Shown here: positions 37,061 through 46,108 of the stretch, one piece after another | Position numbering within the stretch: the stretch's first letter is position 1 | Layout of the letters: each line of letters starts with the position of its first letter | Source of the DNA: Ruegeria profundi | Lineage (GTDB): Bacteria; Pseudomonadota; Alphaproteobacteria; Rhodobacterales; Rhodobacteraceae | Assembly (NCBI RefSeq): GCF_001507545.1 | Contig: NZ_LQBP01000010.1 | Coordinates: 1-64,000, forward strand | Length of the DNA: 64,000 nucleotides | Reading direction: 5' to 3' | The notes under the pieces: generated by a model | What the model was told of the DNA's origin: nothing | Databases searched by the model: none | The model's input: only the letters and a program-made list of their open reading frames with translations | Translations under genes and position numbers: made by a program

Positions 37061-38233
37061 ATGAAAGCGGGTCTGGTGGTATTGTGTCTGGGCTATGTGC
37101 TTAGCCAGTTTTTTCGCGCTTTCCTGGCGGTGCTCAGCGTCGATCTGGGGCGCGATATCAACGCCACGCCCGAGGATTTGGCTTTTGCATCGGGGCTATG
37201 GTTCCTGATCTTTGCGGCAATGCAACTGCCGGTCGGTTGGGCGCTGGACCGGATCGGACCGCGCCTGACAGCAGCGAGCCTGCTGCTGGTTGGCGGTGCA
37301 GGCGGCGCGGCGCTGTTTGCCGTTGCCAATACGCCCTTTCACATCGCAATTGCGATGGGATTGATCGGTGTTGGGTGCTCACCGGTGCTTATGGCATCCT
37401 ACTATATCTTTGCGCGTGAATACCCCCCTGCCCGTTTTGCAACGCTGGCCGCGGTCATGCTGGGTGTCGGGTCCGTCGGCAACCTTGTGGCCTCGTACCC
37501 AACGGCCTTAGCGGTCGAGTTGATGGGGTGGCGGGCAACGATGTGGGTTCTGGCCTTGTTTTCGGGAGCCATCGCTCTGGGGATCTGGAGCACGGTGAAC
37601 GACCCCAAAAAGGTCGAGACCGAGCATCGAGGGTCCGTACTGGACCTGCTGAAAGAACCTGCTTTGTGGGCGATCCTGCCATTGATGCTGGTGGCCTATG
37701 CGCCATCGGCGGCCACGCGCGGCTTGTGGGCCGGGCCTTACCTGAGCGATATCTTCAGCCTCAGCACAACCCAGATCGGAACAGCGACCCTCATTATGGG
37801 AGCGGCCATGATCGCCGGAACATTTGCCTACGGGCCGCTCGATCGGGTGCTTGGTACACGAAAATGGGTGATTTTTGGTGGCAACACGCTGGGCGCGGCG
37901 GCACTGGCCCTGTTGTGCCTGTGGATCGACAGCGCGGTTTGGCTGTCAGTGGTCTTGATGGCGTTGATCGGCTTCCTTGGGGCCAGCTTTCCGGTCATCA
38001 TGGCGCATGGCCGGGCATTTGTGGCACCGCATCTGGTGGGGCGCGGCATGACCCTTTTGAACCTCTTTGGTATTGGTGGCGTCGGCCTTGCGCAATTCGT
38101 CACCGGACGCATCCACGCGGCCACGGTGGACATCAGCCCAACCGCGCCTTACACAGCGATATTCGGCTTTTTCGCAATTACGCTCGCCCTTGGCTGTGTG
38201 ATATACCTGTTCAGCCGCGACAGCGTTGATTAA
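37061..38233 (+). CDS. MFS transporter
   Basis: 390-residue inner-membrane protein with twelve predicted helices. The loop following helix 2 reads VGWALDRIGPR, the MFS motif A pattern. Substrate unknown. ATG 37061 puts the first helix at the N-terminus; the longer frame to 37001 adds a hydrophilic stretch and was rejected. Downstream glycosyltransferase begins 23 bases later on the same strand. Confidence 0.87.
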   Translation: MKAGLVVLCLGYVLSQFFRAFLAVLSVDLGRDINATPEDLAFASGLWFLIFAAMQLPVGWALDRIGPRLTAASLLLVGGAGGAALFAVANTPFHIAIAMGLIGVGCSPVLMASYYIFAREYPPARFATLAAVMLGVGSVGNLVASYPTALAVELMGWRATMWVLALFSGAIALGIWSTVNDPKKVETEHRGSVLDLLKEPALWAILPLMLVAYAPSAATRGLWAGPYLSDIFSLSTTQIGTATLIMGAAMIAGTFAYGPLDRVLGTRKWVIFGGNTLGAAALALLCLWIDSAVWLSVVLMALIGFLGASFPVIMAHGRAFVAPHLVGRGMTLLNLFGIGGVGLAQFVTGRIHAATVDISPTAPYTAIFGFFAITLALGCVIYLFSRDSVD

Positions 38234-38256
38234 CGCTGAACCCGTCAGGAGCATCA

Positions 38257-39291
38257 ATGTCTGACCCGCGCGTCATTGCCCCCAATCTCAAGCGCCGACT
38301 CTCTGGCGTAACGGCAACGATTGCCCGTCTGGTGCCGTTGCAGGCGCAATGGATCGATATCACTGCCACAGGACCGGGGTTGCCGTCGGATATCCCGCAT
38401 ATTCCTTTGGGTCGCCTGCCCTTCCTGTCGCGCAAGACCCTGCGTGTCTGGCATGCACGGCGCAATACCGAGATGCTGCTGGGCCTGATTCTGCGCGATG
38501 TCCTGCGGTTGCGCCTGAAACTTCTGTTCACCAGCGCTTCGCAACGCGCCCATACCGGCTATACCAAATGGCTGATCGACAAGATGGACGCGGTTGTCGC
38601 CACCTCGCGCAAAACCGCCGGGTATCTGGAACGTGACGCGCAGGTGATCATGCACGGCATCAATTTGCAGGATTTCACGCCGCCCAAGGACAAAGCCGAG
38701 GTTCGGACGCGTCTGGGCCTGCCTGATGGCGTACTGCTGGGGTGCTATGGCCGTATCCGCCACCAGAAAGGCACTGACGCTTTTGTTGACGCGATGATCG
38801 AGCTGTGTGACCGCTTTGAAGATGTTCATGGCATCGTTATGGGCCGCGCGACCGAAAAACACACTGCTTATCTGGCCGAGCTGAAAGACAGGGTCGCCAA
38901 GGCCGGTCTTTCTGAACGCATCCTGTTCATGCCCGAGGTGACCGTCGACCAGATCGCCGAGTGGTATCAGGTGCTGGATCTGTTCATCGCCCCGCAGCGG
39001 TGGGAAGGGTTCGGCCTGACCCCGCTTGAGGCGATGGCCTGCGGCGTGCCGGTTGTTGCCACCGATGTCGGTGCGTTCTCCGAAATCGTAACGGACCCGT
39101 CGTTGGGTCGCGTAGTCACACCCGGTGATATCCCCGCGTTGACCGATGCCGCGGTTGAAATGTTATCAAACCCTGATTCCCTTTCGCAATCCGGACTCGC
39201 CGCCCGCGCCCATGTTGAGCGGAATTTCGATATCAACGGTGAGGCCAAGACCCTTGTGTCCCTTTACGAACAGCTTTTGAACGACACCTGA
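38257..39291 (+). CDS. lpcC: Glycosyltransferase family 1, LpcC-like LPS core mannosyltransferase
   Basis: 344-residue GT-B enzyme. The opening VIAPNLKRRLSGVTATIARLVPLQ closely resembles LpcC of Rhizobium, a lipopolysaccharide inner-core mannosyltransferase, and the C-terminal half has GRIRHQKGTD, PQRWEGFGLTPLEAMACG with the catalytic Glu pair. It likely adds a core sugar from a GDP-donor at the inner face of the inner membrane. Donor specificity is inferred only. Confidence 0.85.
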   Translation: MSDPRVIAPNLKRRLSGVTATIARLVPLQAQWIDITATGPGLPSDIPHIPLGRLPFLSRKTLRVWHARRNTEMLLGLILRDVLRLRLKLLFTSASQRAHTGYTKWLIDKMDAVVATSRKTAGYLERDAQVIMHGINLQDFTPPKDKAEVRTRLGLPDGVLLGCYGRIRHQKGTDAFVDAMIELCDRFEDVHGIVMGRATEKHTAYLAELKDRVAKAGLSERILFMPEVTVDQIAEWYQVLDLFIAPQRWEGFGLTPLEAMACGVPVVATDVGAFSEIVTDPSLGRVVTPGDIPALTDAAVEMLSNPDSLSQSGLAARAHVERNFDINGEAKTLVSLYEQLLNDT

Positions 39292-39401
39292 CACGCGCTG
39301 TAGCGGAAAATCGGTTTCATAGCGGCAAAAATCCCCGATAACCCTTTTTTCTTCGCTGCAACGCGGCTATGAACGCGCGTCCTTAACTTTGGAGACATGA
39401 A

Positions 39402-40424
39402 ATGGGCTATCGCGTCGTTGTCGCCGGCGCCACGGGTAACGTGGGCCGCGAAATGCTGAACATCCTGGCGGAACGCCAGTTCCCGGTTGATGACCTTGCC
39501 GTGCTGGCAAGCCGTCGTTCACTGGGAACCGAAGTAAGCTTTGGCGACAAGACACTGACGACCCAGGACATCGACACCTTTGATTTTACCGGCTGGGATA
39601 TGGCGCTATTTGCCATCGGCTCGGACGCGACAAAGACCTACGCCCCCAAGGCGGCGGCCGCGGGCTGCGTGGTGATCGATAACTCATCTCTTTATCGCTA
39701 CGACCCTGATATTCCGCTGATCGTGCCGGAATGTAACCCCGAGGCGATCCACGACTATAAGAACAAGAACATCATCGCCAACCCCAACTGCTCGACCGCG
39801 CAGATGGTTGTCGCGCTGAAACCGCTGCATGACCGCGCCAAGATCAAGCGCGTTGTTGTGTCGACCTATCAGTCGGTCTCGGGCGCCGGTAAGGAAGGTA
39901 TGGATGAGCTTTGGGATCAGACCAAAGCGATCTACAACCCGACAACTGACGTTGAGCCAAAGAAATTCCAGAAACAGATCGCGTTTAACGTCATCCCTCA
40001 GATCGACGTCTTCATGGAAGATGGCTCGACCAAGGAAGAATGGAAGATGGTGGTTGAGACCAAGAAGATCGTCGATCCGTCGATCAAGGTCACCGCAACC
40101 TGCGTCCGCGTGCCCGTGTTCGTCGGCCATTCCGAGGCCGTGAACATCGAGTTCGAGGAATTCCTGGACGAAGACGAAGCCCGCGACATCCTGCGCGAAG
40201 CACCGGGCATCATGGTAATCGACAAGCGCGAAGCGGGCGGCTACGTCTCGCCGGTTGAATGCGCGGGTGATTTCGCCACCTTTATCAGCCGTATCCGTCA
40301 GGATTCGACCGTTGAAAACGGCATCAACCTGTGGTGCGTTTCTGACAACCTGCGCAAGGGTGCGGCCCTGAACGCGGTACAGATCGCCGAATTGCTGGGC
40401 CGTGAGGTTCTGAAAAAGGGCTGA
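39402..40424 (+). CDS. asd: Aspartate-semialdehyde dehydrogenase
   Basis: Reduces aspartyl phosphate to the semialdehyde for Lys, Thr, Met and diaminopimelate. The 340-residue protein has the Rossmann start VVVAGATGNVGREML, the catalytic Cys130 in NPNCSTAQM, and the His-containing VFVGHSEAVNIEF. Followed by an intrinsic terminator at 40448. Confidence 0.97.
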   Translation: MGYRVVVAGATGNVGREMLNILAERQFPVDDLAVLASRRSLGTEVSFGDKTLTTQDIDTFDFTGWDMALFAIGSDATKTYAPKAAAAGCVVIDNSSLYRYDPDIPLIVPECNPEAIHDYKNKNIIANPNCSTAQMVVALKPLHDRAKIKRVVVSTYQSVSGAGKEGMDELWDQTKAIYNPTTDVEPKKFQKQIAFNVIPQIDVFMEDGSTKEEWKMVVETKKIVDPSIKVTATCVRVPVFVGHSEAVNIEFEEFLDEDEARDILREAPGIMVIDKREAGGYVSPVECAGDFATFISRIRQDSTVENGINLWCVSDNLRKGAALNAVQIAELLGREVLKKG

Positions 40425-40447
40425 GCATCAGCGCATTGATTTTTTTT

Positions 40448-40477
40448 AAACCCCGTCGCATCTTCGGCGGGGTTTTT
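40448..40477 (+). terminator. Intrinsic terminator after asd
   Basis: AAACCCCG / CGGGGTTT with a 12-base loop, followed by T at 40473-40477, 24 bases after the asd stop. A T run (40441-40447) on the other side makes it usable from the minus strand too, where carbonic anhydrase ends. Confidence 0.9.
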
Positions 40478-40538
40478 ATGTACCAGGTATGTTCTTCGGC
40501 GTCGATTGGACTGAAACGGTCTGGCACGTACCTGTCAT

Positions 40539-41189
40539 TCAGACAGCCTCGAACCTTTTGTTGTGCGGGTCATAGCATTGCAGACCACCTTCGCCGATAT
40601 CGGTCCACAGCCCATGCAGACTGAGCGAACCATCCTGCACTGCTGAAGACACAAACGGGAAGGTCATTAAGTTCTCAAGCGAAGCCACGACGGCGTGCCG
40701 CTCAAACTGTCGCGCTTGCTCATGTGCATCTTCGATATCGGCGACCAGCCCGTATTTCGGTTTCAGAATATCCATCCAGCGGCCAACAAAGCTTTCCCTA
40801 GCTTCTAATTGGGGGGCATGGCCCGCACACATATCGATGCACCCCTGCACACCGCCGCATTGCGAATGTCCCAGTACTATAAGATGCGCCACTTTTAAAA
40901 CCGTGACGGCATATTCGATCGTCGCACTGGTGCCGTGGTGATCTCCATCGGGTTCGTAAGGTGGAACAAGGTTGGCGATGTTTCGATGAATAAAGAACTC
41001 ACCCTGATCTGCGCCAAAGATCGAAGTGACATGGACGCGGCTGTCGCAGCAGGAAATCACCATCGCACGCGGGCGCTGCCCCTCGGTGGCAAGACGTCGA
41101 TACCAGACCTGATTTTCCGTGTAAGTGGTGGCTTTCCAACCATGATACCGCTTCACCAGATAGGACGGCAGAGGTTTGGCATAGTCCAT
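40539..41189 (-). CDS. can: Beta-class carbonic anhydrase
   Basis: Interconverts CO2 and bicarbonate; 216 residues. Zn ligands are visible: Cys47 in CCDSR with Asp49-Arg51 dyad, His108 and Cys111 in GHSQCGG. Convergent with asd. Confidence 0.94.
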   Translation of the reverse strand: MDYAKPLPSYLVKRYHGWKATTYTENQVWYRRLATEGQRPRAMVISCCDSRVHVTSIFGADQGEFFIHRNIANLVPPYEPDGDHHGTSATIEYAVTVLKVAHLIVLGHSQCGGVQGCIDMCAGHAPQLEARESFVGRWMDILKPKYGLVADIEDAHEQARQFERHAVVASLENLMTFPFVSSAVQDGSLSLHGLWTDIGEGGLQCYDPHNKRFEAV

Positions 41190-41333
41190 AAAGTTGTCCC
41201 TTGATCAGTCTTTGCCGGTCGCTCTAGCCTGAATTCATCAAAAATTCGAGCAATTTTCCGGTCAGAAGGCAAGGTTTTGCAAAGGATTTTGTCGCCAATG
41301 TCGCCCTATGCCGTGGGGGCATAAAGAATTGGG

Positions 41334-41723
41334 GTGAATGTGGTGGATAATATACTCACGCTTGAACACAAGGAAACCGTTCGGCTGGATCCGGATCGGC
41401 TGAATGGGCTTTATCGACAGATGGGCGACAAGGACGCGATGGACGTGCTGTGCCGCACGGTCGAAGAGCTAGCCGTTCGTCTGTCAAATTGCGAAAGGTT
41501 CTGGCGGCAACGCGACTGGGCCGCTCTGAGGAAATGCGCGCGCTCATTGGTGGCAATCGCCGAACAAATTGGCATGGTCGCGTTGGCCCGTGTTGCAGGC
41601 GATGTGGCGCAATCCGTCGATGCGGGGGATGCGGTCGCAACTGGTGCTACCCTGTGGCGGTTGATCCGCGTCGGGGAAAAGTCTCTGACGGTGATCTGGG
41701 ATCAGCAGGACCTTTCCATCTAA
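41334..41723 (+). CDS. Degenerate HPt-like protein
   Basis: A 129-residue, mostly helical protein. The stretch ARSLVAIAEQIGMVAL lines up with the HPt signature AHSLKGxxxxxGxxxL, but the phospho-accepting His is Arg (residue 70) and the KG pair is V-A. Thus it probably cannot relay phosphate and may act as a binding partner. Several GTG starts are possible (41334, 41340, 41343); start choice is uncertain. It precedes an M17 aminopeptidase by about 60 bases. Confidence 0.6.
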   Translation: MNVVDNILTLEHKETVRLDPDRLNGLYRQMGDKDAMDVLCRTVEELAVRLSNCERFWRQRDWAALRKCARSLVAIAEQIGMVALARVAGDVAQSVDAGDAVATGATLWRLIRVGEKSLTVIWDQQDLSI

Positions 41724-41786
41724 CAGGGCTTGCGGACAGGCCGTGGGTGGTTAGGCTGGGCGCAAATTGAACCAGCTGAGATCTCT

Positions 41787-43169
41787 ATGACCCTGTCCTT
41801 CGCTTCGCCTTCTGATCCGTCGCTGCCGTTATATGTCATTGCGCAACCAGATCTGGACGACTGGCTGAATGATCAGCCGCAATCGTTGACTAATTGGCTG
41901 AAATCTTGTGATTTTACAGGTCGACTCGGTCAGGTTGCGCTTGTCCCTGGGCCGGATGGAACGCCTAGTTTTGCCGTCGCGGGTTATGGCAAGCCCGCAA
42001 TCCGCAGGCGCAAGCGTTTCCCTCTGGCCGCTGCGGCCGAGGCGCTGCCTGAAGGGAATTATCACATCGCCTCGGGTGTACCTGCGAACGCGCTGGAGAC
42101 TGAGTGTTTGGGCTGGTTGTTGACGGGGTATGCCTTCGATACCTATGCCAAGCAGTCTCCGGCCAAGGCTCGCCTTGTCGCACCCGACGGCATTGATGCC
42201 CCACGGATTGAGATACTGGCCCAGTCCGAGGCGCTGACACGCGATCTGGTCAACACGCCAACGGCGGATATGGGGCCAGATCAGCTTCAGGCCGCCGTGG
42301 AGACGTTAGCGCAAGACTTCGGTGCCTCTTGCAAGGCGGTTCGGGGGCAAGCCCTGCTGGATCAAAACCTGCCAATGATCCACGCAGTTGGTCGCGCGGC
42401 CGTGCAGGACCCACGCCTTATTGAGATGAATTGGGGGAACTCTGGTCCCAAACTTACTCTGGTCGGCAAAGGTGTATGTTTCGACACCGGGGGTTTGAAT
42501 CTGAAACCCGGAAACTCCATGGCGCTGATGAAGAAGGACATGGGCGGGGCAGCCAATGTGCTGGGTCTGGCGCAAATGATCATGGCGATGAACTTACCGC
42601 TTCAGCTGCGGGTTCTGATACCAGCAGTTGAGAATTCAGTGGCCGGCAATGCGTTTCGACCCGGCGATATCCTGACATCCCGCAAGGGTCTGACGGTCGA
42701 GATCAACAACACAGATGCCGAAGGTCGACTGGTGTTGGCAGATGCACTGACGTTGGCGGATGAGGGCGGGCCGGATTTGGTGATCTCGATGGCGACCCTG
42801 ACCGGCGCGGCACGGGTGGCGGTCGGCGCCGATCTTGCGCCGTTTTACACCGACGATGAGACTGCCGCCCAAGCACTGATGCAAGCCGGACAGAAGGCTG
42901 CGGACCCGGTTTGGCGGATGCCCTTCCACGACCCTTACGAGGCTATGATAGAACCCGGTATCGCCGATCTCGACAATGCGCCATCGGGCGGGTTCGCCGG
43001 GTCGATCACTGCCGCATTGTTCCTGCGCAGGTTTGTTGGGAACAGCCGCTATGTGCATTTCGACATCTATTCCTGGCAACCCAGAAAAGCACCGGGGCGC
43101 AGTAAAGGTGGCCTTGGCCAAGGTCCGCGCGCCCTTCTGACCGCCTTGCCTGAGGTTTTGGGCCTATGA
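41787..43169 (+). CDS. M17-family leucyl aminopeptidase
   Basis: Cytoplasmic metallo-exopeptidase, 460 residues. The C-terminal catalytic domain has GKGVCFDTGGLNLKPG, MKKDMGGAANVLG and the family signature NTDAEGRL. The N-terminal domain is shorter than that of PepA, as in other alphaproteobacterial members. ATG 41787; an earlier ATG at 41730 gives a non-conserved extension. Overlaps the next gene (ATGA). Confidence 0.92.
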   Translation: MTLSFASPSDPSLPLYVIAQPDLDDWLNDQPQSLTNWLKSCDFTGRLGQVALVPGPDGTPSFAVAGYGKPAIRRRKRFPLAAAAEALPEGNYHIASGVPANALETECLGWLLTGYAFDTYAKQSPAKARLVAPDGIDAPRIEILAQSEALTRDLVNTPTADMGPDQLQAAVETLAQDFGASCKAVRGQALLDQNLPMIHAVGRAAVQDPRLIEMNWGNSGPKLTLVGKGVCFDTGGLNLKPGNSMALMKKDMGGAANVLGLAQMIMAMNLPLQLRVLIPAVENSVAGNAFRPGDILTSRKGLTVEINNTDAEGRLVLADALTLADEGGPDLVISMATLTGAARVAVGADLAPFYTDDETAAQALMQAGQKAADPVWRMPFHDPYEAMIEPGIADLDNAPSGGFAGSITAALFLRRFVGNSRYVHFDIYSWQPRKAPGRSKGGLGQGPRALLTALPEVLGL

Positions 43170-43903
43170 GCCGCCAGCGCGTCATAAGCCCAGTGGTCAA
43201 CCTGCTACGCAGCCCAGACGGCGCGCGGGACCGGCAGCTTTTGTTTGGTGACGCCGTGAACGTGACCGAAACGCAGAATGGTTGGAGCCGGATCATCGCA
43301 GACAAGGACGGTTACGCGGGTTGGGTCGCCTCGGATCAACTAGGTACAGAAGTATCCGACACGCACTGGATCACAGCGCCTGCAACTCATGCCTATGCCC
43401 AGCCGGATATGAAAAGCCCGGACCGGATATCGCTGAGTTTCGGCAGCAGGGTGCAGGTTCTGTCGGAACAGGGCAGGTTTCTGGAAACAGAACTGGGGTT
43501 CATCCCTTCCGTACACGCCAAGCGCCGTGAAACGCGGTTTTCGGATCCTGTGGCCGTGGCAGAGCTGTTTTTGGGTACACCTTACCTTTGGGGCGGCAAC
43601 AGCCGGCTTGGGTTGGATTGCTCGGGTCTGGTGCAAGCCGGACTGCTGGCCTGTGGCCTGGCCTGCCCCGGCGACAGCAGCGATCAAGAGCGAGAGTTAG
43701 GCAAGGTCCTTCCTGCCGGTACGAAGCCGAAACGCGGTGACCTACTGTTCTGGAAGGGTCATGTTGCCTGGGTTTTTGGTGAAAACATGCTGTTGCACGC
43801 AAACGCCTATCATATGGATGTCACGTTCGAGCCTATGGACCAGGCGATAGCCAGAATTGATAAACAAGGCGACGGGCCGGTTACGTCGCACAAACGGCTC
43901 TAA
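43166..43903 (+). CDS. NlpC/P60-family cell-wall peptidase with SH3 domain
   Basis: C40 peptidase of 245 residues. An N-terminal bacterial SH3 region (about 10-120) precedes the papain-like domain, with catalytic Cys152 in LDCSG and His199 in KGHVAW; typical substrates are peptidoglycan peptides. No clear signal peptide is visible, so it may act on recycled muropeptides in the cytoplasm or be exported otherwise. Coupled to the aminopeptidase by an ATGA overlap, which fits joint peptide breakdown. Confidence 0.9.
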   Translation: MSRQRVISPVVNLLRSPDGARDRQLLFGDAVNVTETQNGWSRIIADKDGYAGWVASDQLGTEVSDTHWITAPATHAYAQPDMKSPDRISLSFGSRVQVLSEQGRFLETELGFIPSVHAKRRETRFSDPVAVAELFLGTPYLWGGNSRLGLDCSGLVQAGLLACGLACPGDSSDQERELGKVLPAGTKPKRGDLLFWKGHVAWVFGENMLLHANAYHMDVTFEPMDQAIARIDKQGDGPVTSHKRL

Positions 43904-44250
43904 TCAAGGTCAACGGACCGGATCAGCTTACGCTCCAGCACCCGAAGCACCGTCCGCAAATCGTGGCCGCGTTTCAGAATTCGGCCATCCATACCAACCA
44001 CCGAATACATTCCCTGCTTTTGGCGCAGACGCGGGTGCTTCTCGACCCGGTAAATCGGATGCTCAGCAGTGCGACGAAAGATGGAGAAAACGGCCATGTC
44101 CCGCAGGTTGGAAATACCATAATCGCGCCATTCTCCGGCGGCGACCATCCGACCATAGACGGATAGGATATGGGACATCTCGCGCCGGTCAAACGCGACA
44201 GGCATCTGTGCCGAATTTGCAGATAACCGGCTTGGAGGCTGCATGTTCAT
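43900..44250 (-). CDS. DUF2794 protein
   Basis: 116-residue protein recognised as DUF2794 by FDRREMSHILSVYGRMVAAG and VFSIFRRTAEHPIYRVEK. The family is restricted largely to alphaproteobacteria and has no known function. The stop overlaps the NlpC/P60 gene by a few bases in convergent orientation. A second ATG (44244) is in frame. Confidence 0.9.
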   Translation of the reverse strand: MNMQPPSRLSANSAQMPVAFDRREMSHILSVYGRMVAAGEWRDYGISNLRDMAVFSIFRRTAEHPIYRVEKHPRLRQKQGMYSVVGMDGRILKRGHDLRTVLRVLERKLIRSVDLD

Positions 44251-44326
44251 GGGACCAGCCTTGCCGGAAAACGCGTTTGAATCAAGCCCGAGCGCACAGC
44301 TATGTGATATTTTGGCCCATCGCGCC

Positions 44327-45991
44327 TCAGCGACGACCGACCTGTCGACAGATCAAAATCACTGGTAAAAGCCCCACCGCCAGAATGACCAAAGAGGGCA
44401 CGGCCGCGCCTTCCAACCGCTCATCCGAGGCAAGCCGATAGGCCTGAACGGCCAAAGTATCAAAGTTAAATGGCCGCATGATCAGCGTGGCAGGAAGTTC
44501 CTTCATCACGTCAACAAAGACGATTAGCAGCGCAGTCAGAAGCGACGGCGTCAGTATCGGCAGATGAACCCGGCGTAGCGTACCCAGCGGCGTTTGCCCC
44601 AATGATCGTGCGGCGGCGTCCATGTTGGCGTGAACTGTGCTCTGCCCGCCTTCATAAGCGCTCAGCGCGGCAGCCATAAAACGCACCATGTAGGCTGCAA
44701 TCAGCAACCAGATTGAACCCGTCAACAGCAATCCGGTCGAGATATCAAAGGTTTGCCGCATCCATGAATCCAAGGCGTTGTCGAGGCTGGCAAAAGGCAC
44801 CAGCAGACCCACAGCAATCACTCCGCCGGGCACTGCATAGCCTAACCGCGCCAAATACCCGGCAGTTGCGGATCCCCGTCCGGGACGCAAACGCTGAAAG
44901 AAGCCAACACAGATTGCGGCACTTACAGTGATCACCGCCGCGGTTCCAGCAAGCGTTAGCGAGTTCTGGATAAACCCGATATAGCGGCGCGAGAGCAGGT
45001 TCTGCTCTGACTCCAATCCCATCTCCACCAGAATGAAAACCGGCAGCAAAAAGCCCAGCAACACCGGGACAGCGCAGAGGCTGATTGCCATACCTGATTT
45101 CCACCCCGTCAATTGCGCAACCGGCAGCGAGGCGTGACTTTTACCCGCCTGATAGTATTTTGCCCTTCCGCGCTGCGTTCTTTCGATCACAGCGAGGGTT
45201 AACGCAAAACCCAACAGGCACAACGCCAACTGCGCAGCAGCGGCGCGGTCCCCCATCGAAAACCAACTGGTGTAGATACCGGTGGCAAAAGTCTGTACGC
45301 CGAAATAAGCCACTGTGCCGAAATCCGCGATGGTTTCCATGATCGCCAACAATACGCCGCCAGCAATTGCCGGGCGCGCCATCGGGAGTGACACGGTCCA
45401 GAATGCCTGCAACGGGTTTTTTCCAAGTGCGCGGGCGGCGAGGAATGCGCTGGCGCTTTGCTGCAAAAACGCTGCGCGAGCCAGCAAATAGACATAAGGA
45501 TAAAGAACCAGGATCAGCATCAAAGCCGCACCCTCGGTCGAGCGGATCTCGGGGAACCAATAGTCCCTTGGCCCCCAGCCGGTCACGTCTCGCAGGGTGG
45601 ACTGAACGATGCCGGGATGATCCAGCACAAACGTATAGGCGTAGGCCAGAACGTAGGCCGGAAAAGCAAGCGGCAGCACAAGGGCGATCTCAAGGAAACG
45701 AACGCCGGGAAACCGCGTCATCGTGACGAGCCAAGCTGCGCCCACGCCGATGGCCAAGGTGCCGACGGCCACCAACACGACCAAGATCAAGGTCGTCATC
45801 ACATAGCGGGGCAACACGGTATCGAACAGGTGCGAAATCGTGTCTGTTCCACCGGTAACTGCAGCCAGAACGACCGCCACCATCGGCAACAGGCACGCAG
45901 CTGCAACCAGATAAGCCGCAGCCGCCAGAAACCGCGTGCCTGAAATGCCGCGATGACGCGGTCTTTGTTCTAAAGATTCGATGTCGGCCAT
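44327..45991 (-). CDS. Ferric-iron-type ABC transporter permease (FbpB-like)
   Basis: 554-residue fused permease with two sets of about six helices. Each half has an EAA-type loop, AARALGKNPLQAFWTVSLP and AARSLGQTPLGTLRRVHLP, which contact the ATPase. This arrangement is typical of the iron(III) family. Neither a binding-protein nor an ATPase gene lies beside it, so it is an orphan that must work with subunits from elsewhere. ATG 45991 chosen; a longer frame to 46084 adds a poorly conserved tail. Confidence 0.88.
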   Translation of the reverse strand: MADIESLEQRPRHRGISGTRFLAAAAYLVAAACLLPMVAVVLAAVTGGTDTISHLFDTVLPRYVMTTLILVVLVAVGTLAIGVGAAWLVTMTRFPGVRFLEIALVLPLAFPAYVLAYAYTFVLDHPGIVQSTLRDVTGWGPRDYWFPEIRSTEGAALMLILVLYPYVYLLARAAFLQQSASAFLAARALGKNPLQAFWTVSLPMARPAIAGGVLLAIMETIADFGTVAYFGVQTFATGIYTSWFSMGDRAAAAQLALCLLGFALTLAVIERTQRGRAKYYQAGKSHASLPVAQLTGWKSGMAISLCAVPVLLGFLLPVFILVEMGLESEQNLLSRRYIGFIQNSLTLAGTAAVITVSAAICVGFFQRLRPGRGSATAGYLARLGYAVPGGVIAVGLLVPFASLDNALDSWMRQTFDISTGLLLTGSIWLLIAAYMVRFMAAALSAYEGGQSTVHANMDAAARSLGQTPLGTLRRVHLPILTPSLLTALLIVFVDVMKELPATLIMRPFNFDTLAVQAYRLASDERLEGAAVPSLVILAVGLLPVILICRQVGRR

Positions 45992-46108
45992 GGTTCCGAT
46001 CGTGACAGGCAAACGCAGAATGCCTGCCTTTATTCGACCAAAACGCTCGGAATAGCCAGTGGCTGAGCGAGAAAACTGCGCCACAAATGGACGCAGCCTA
46101 TGCTTGGC

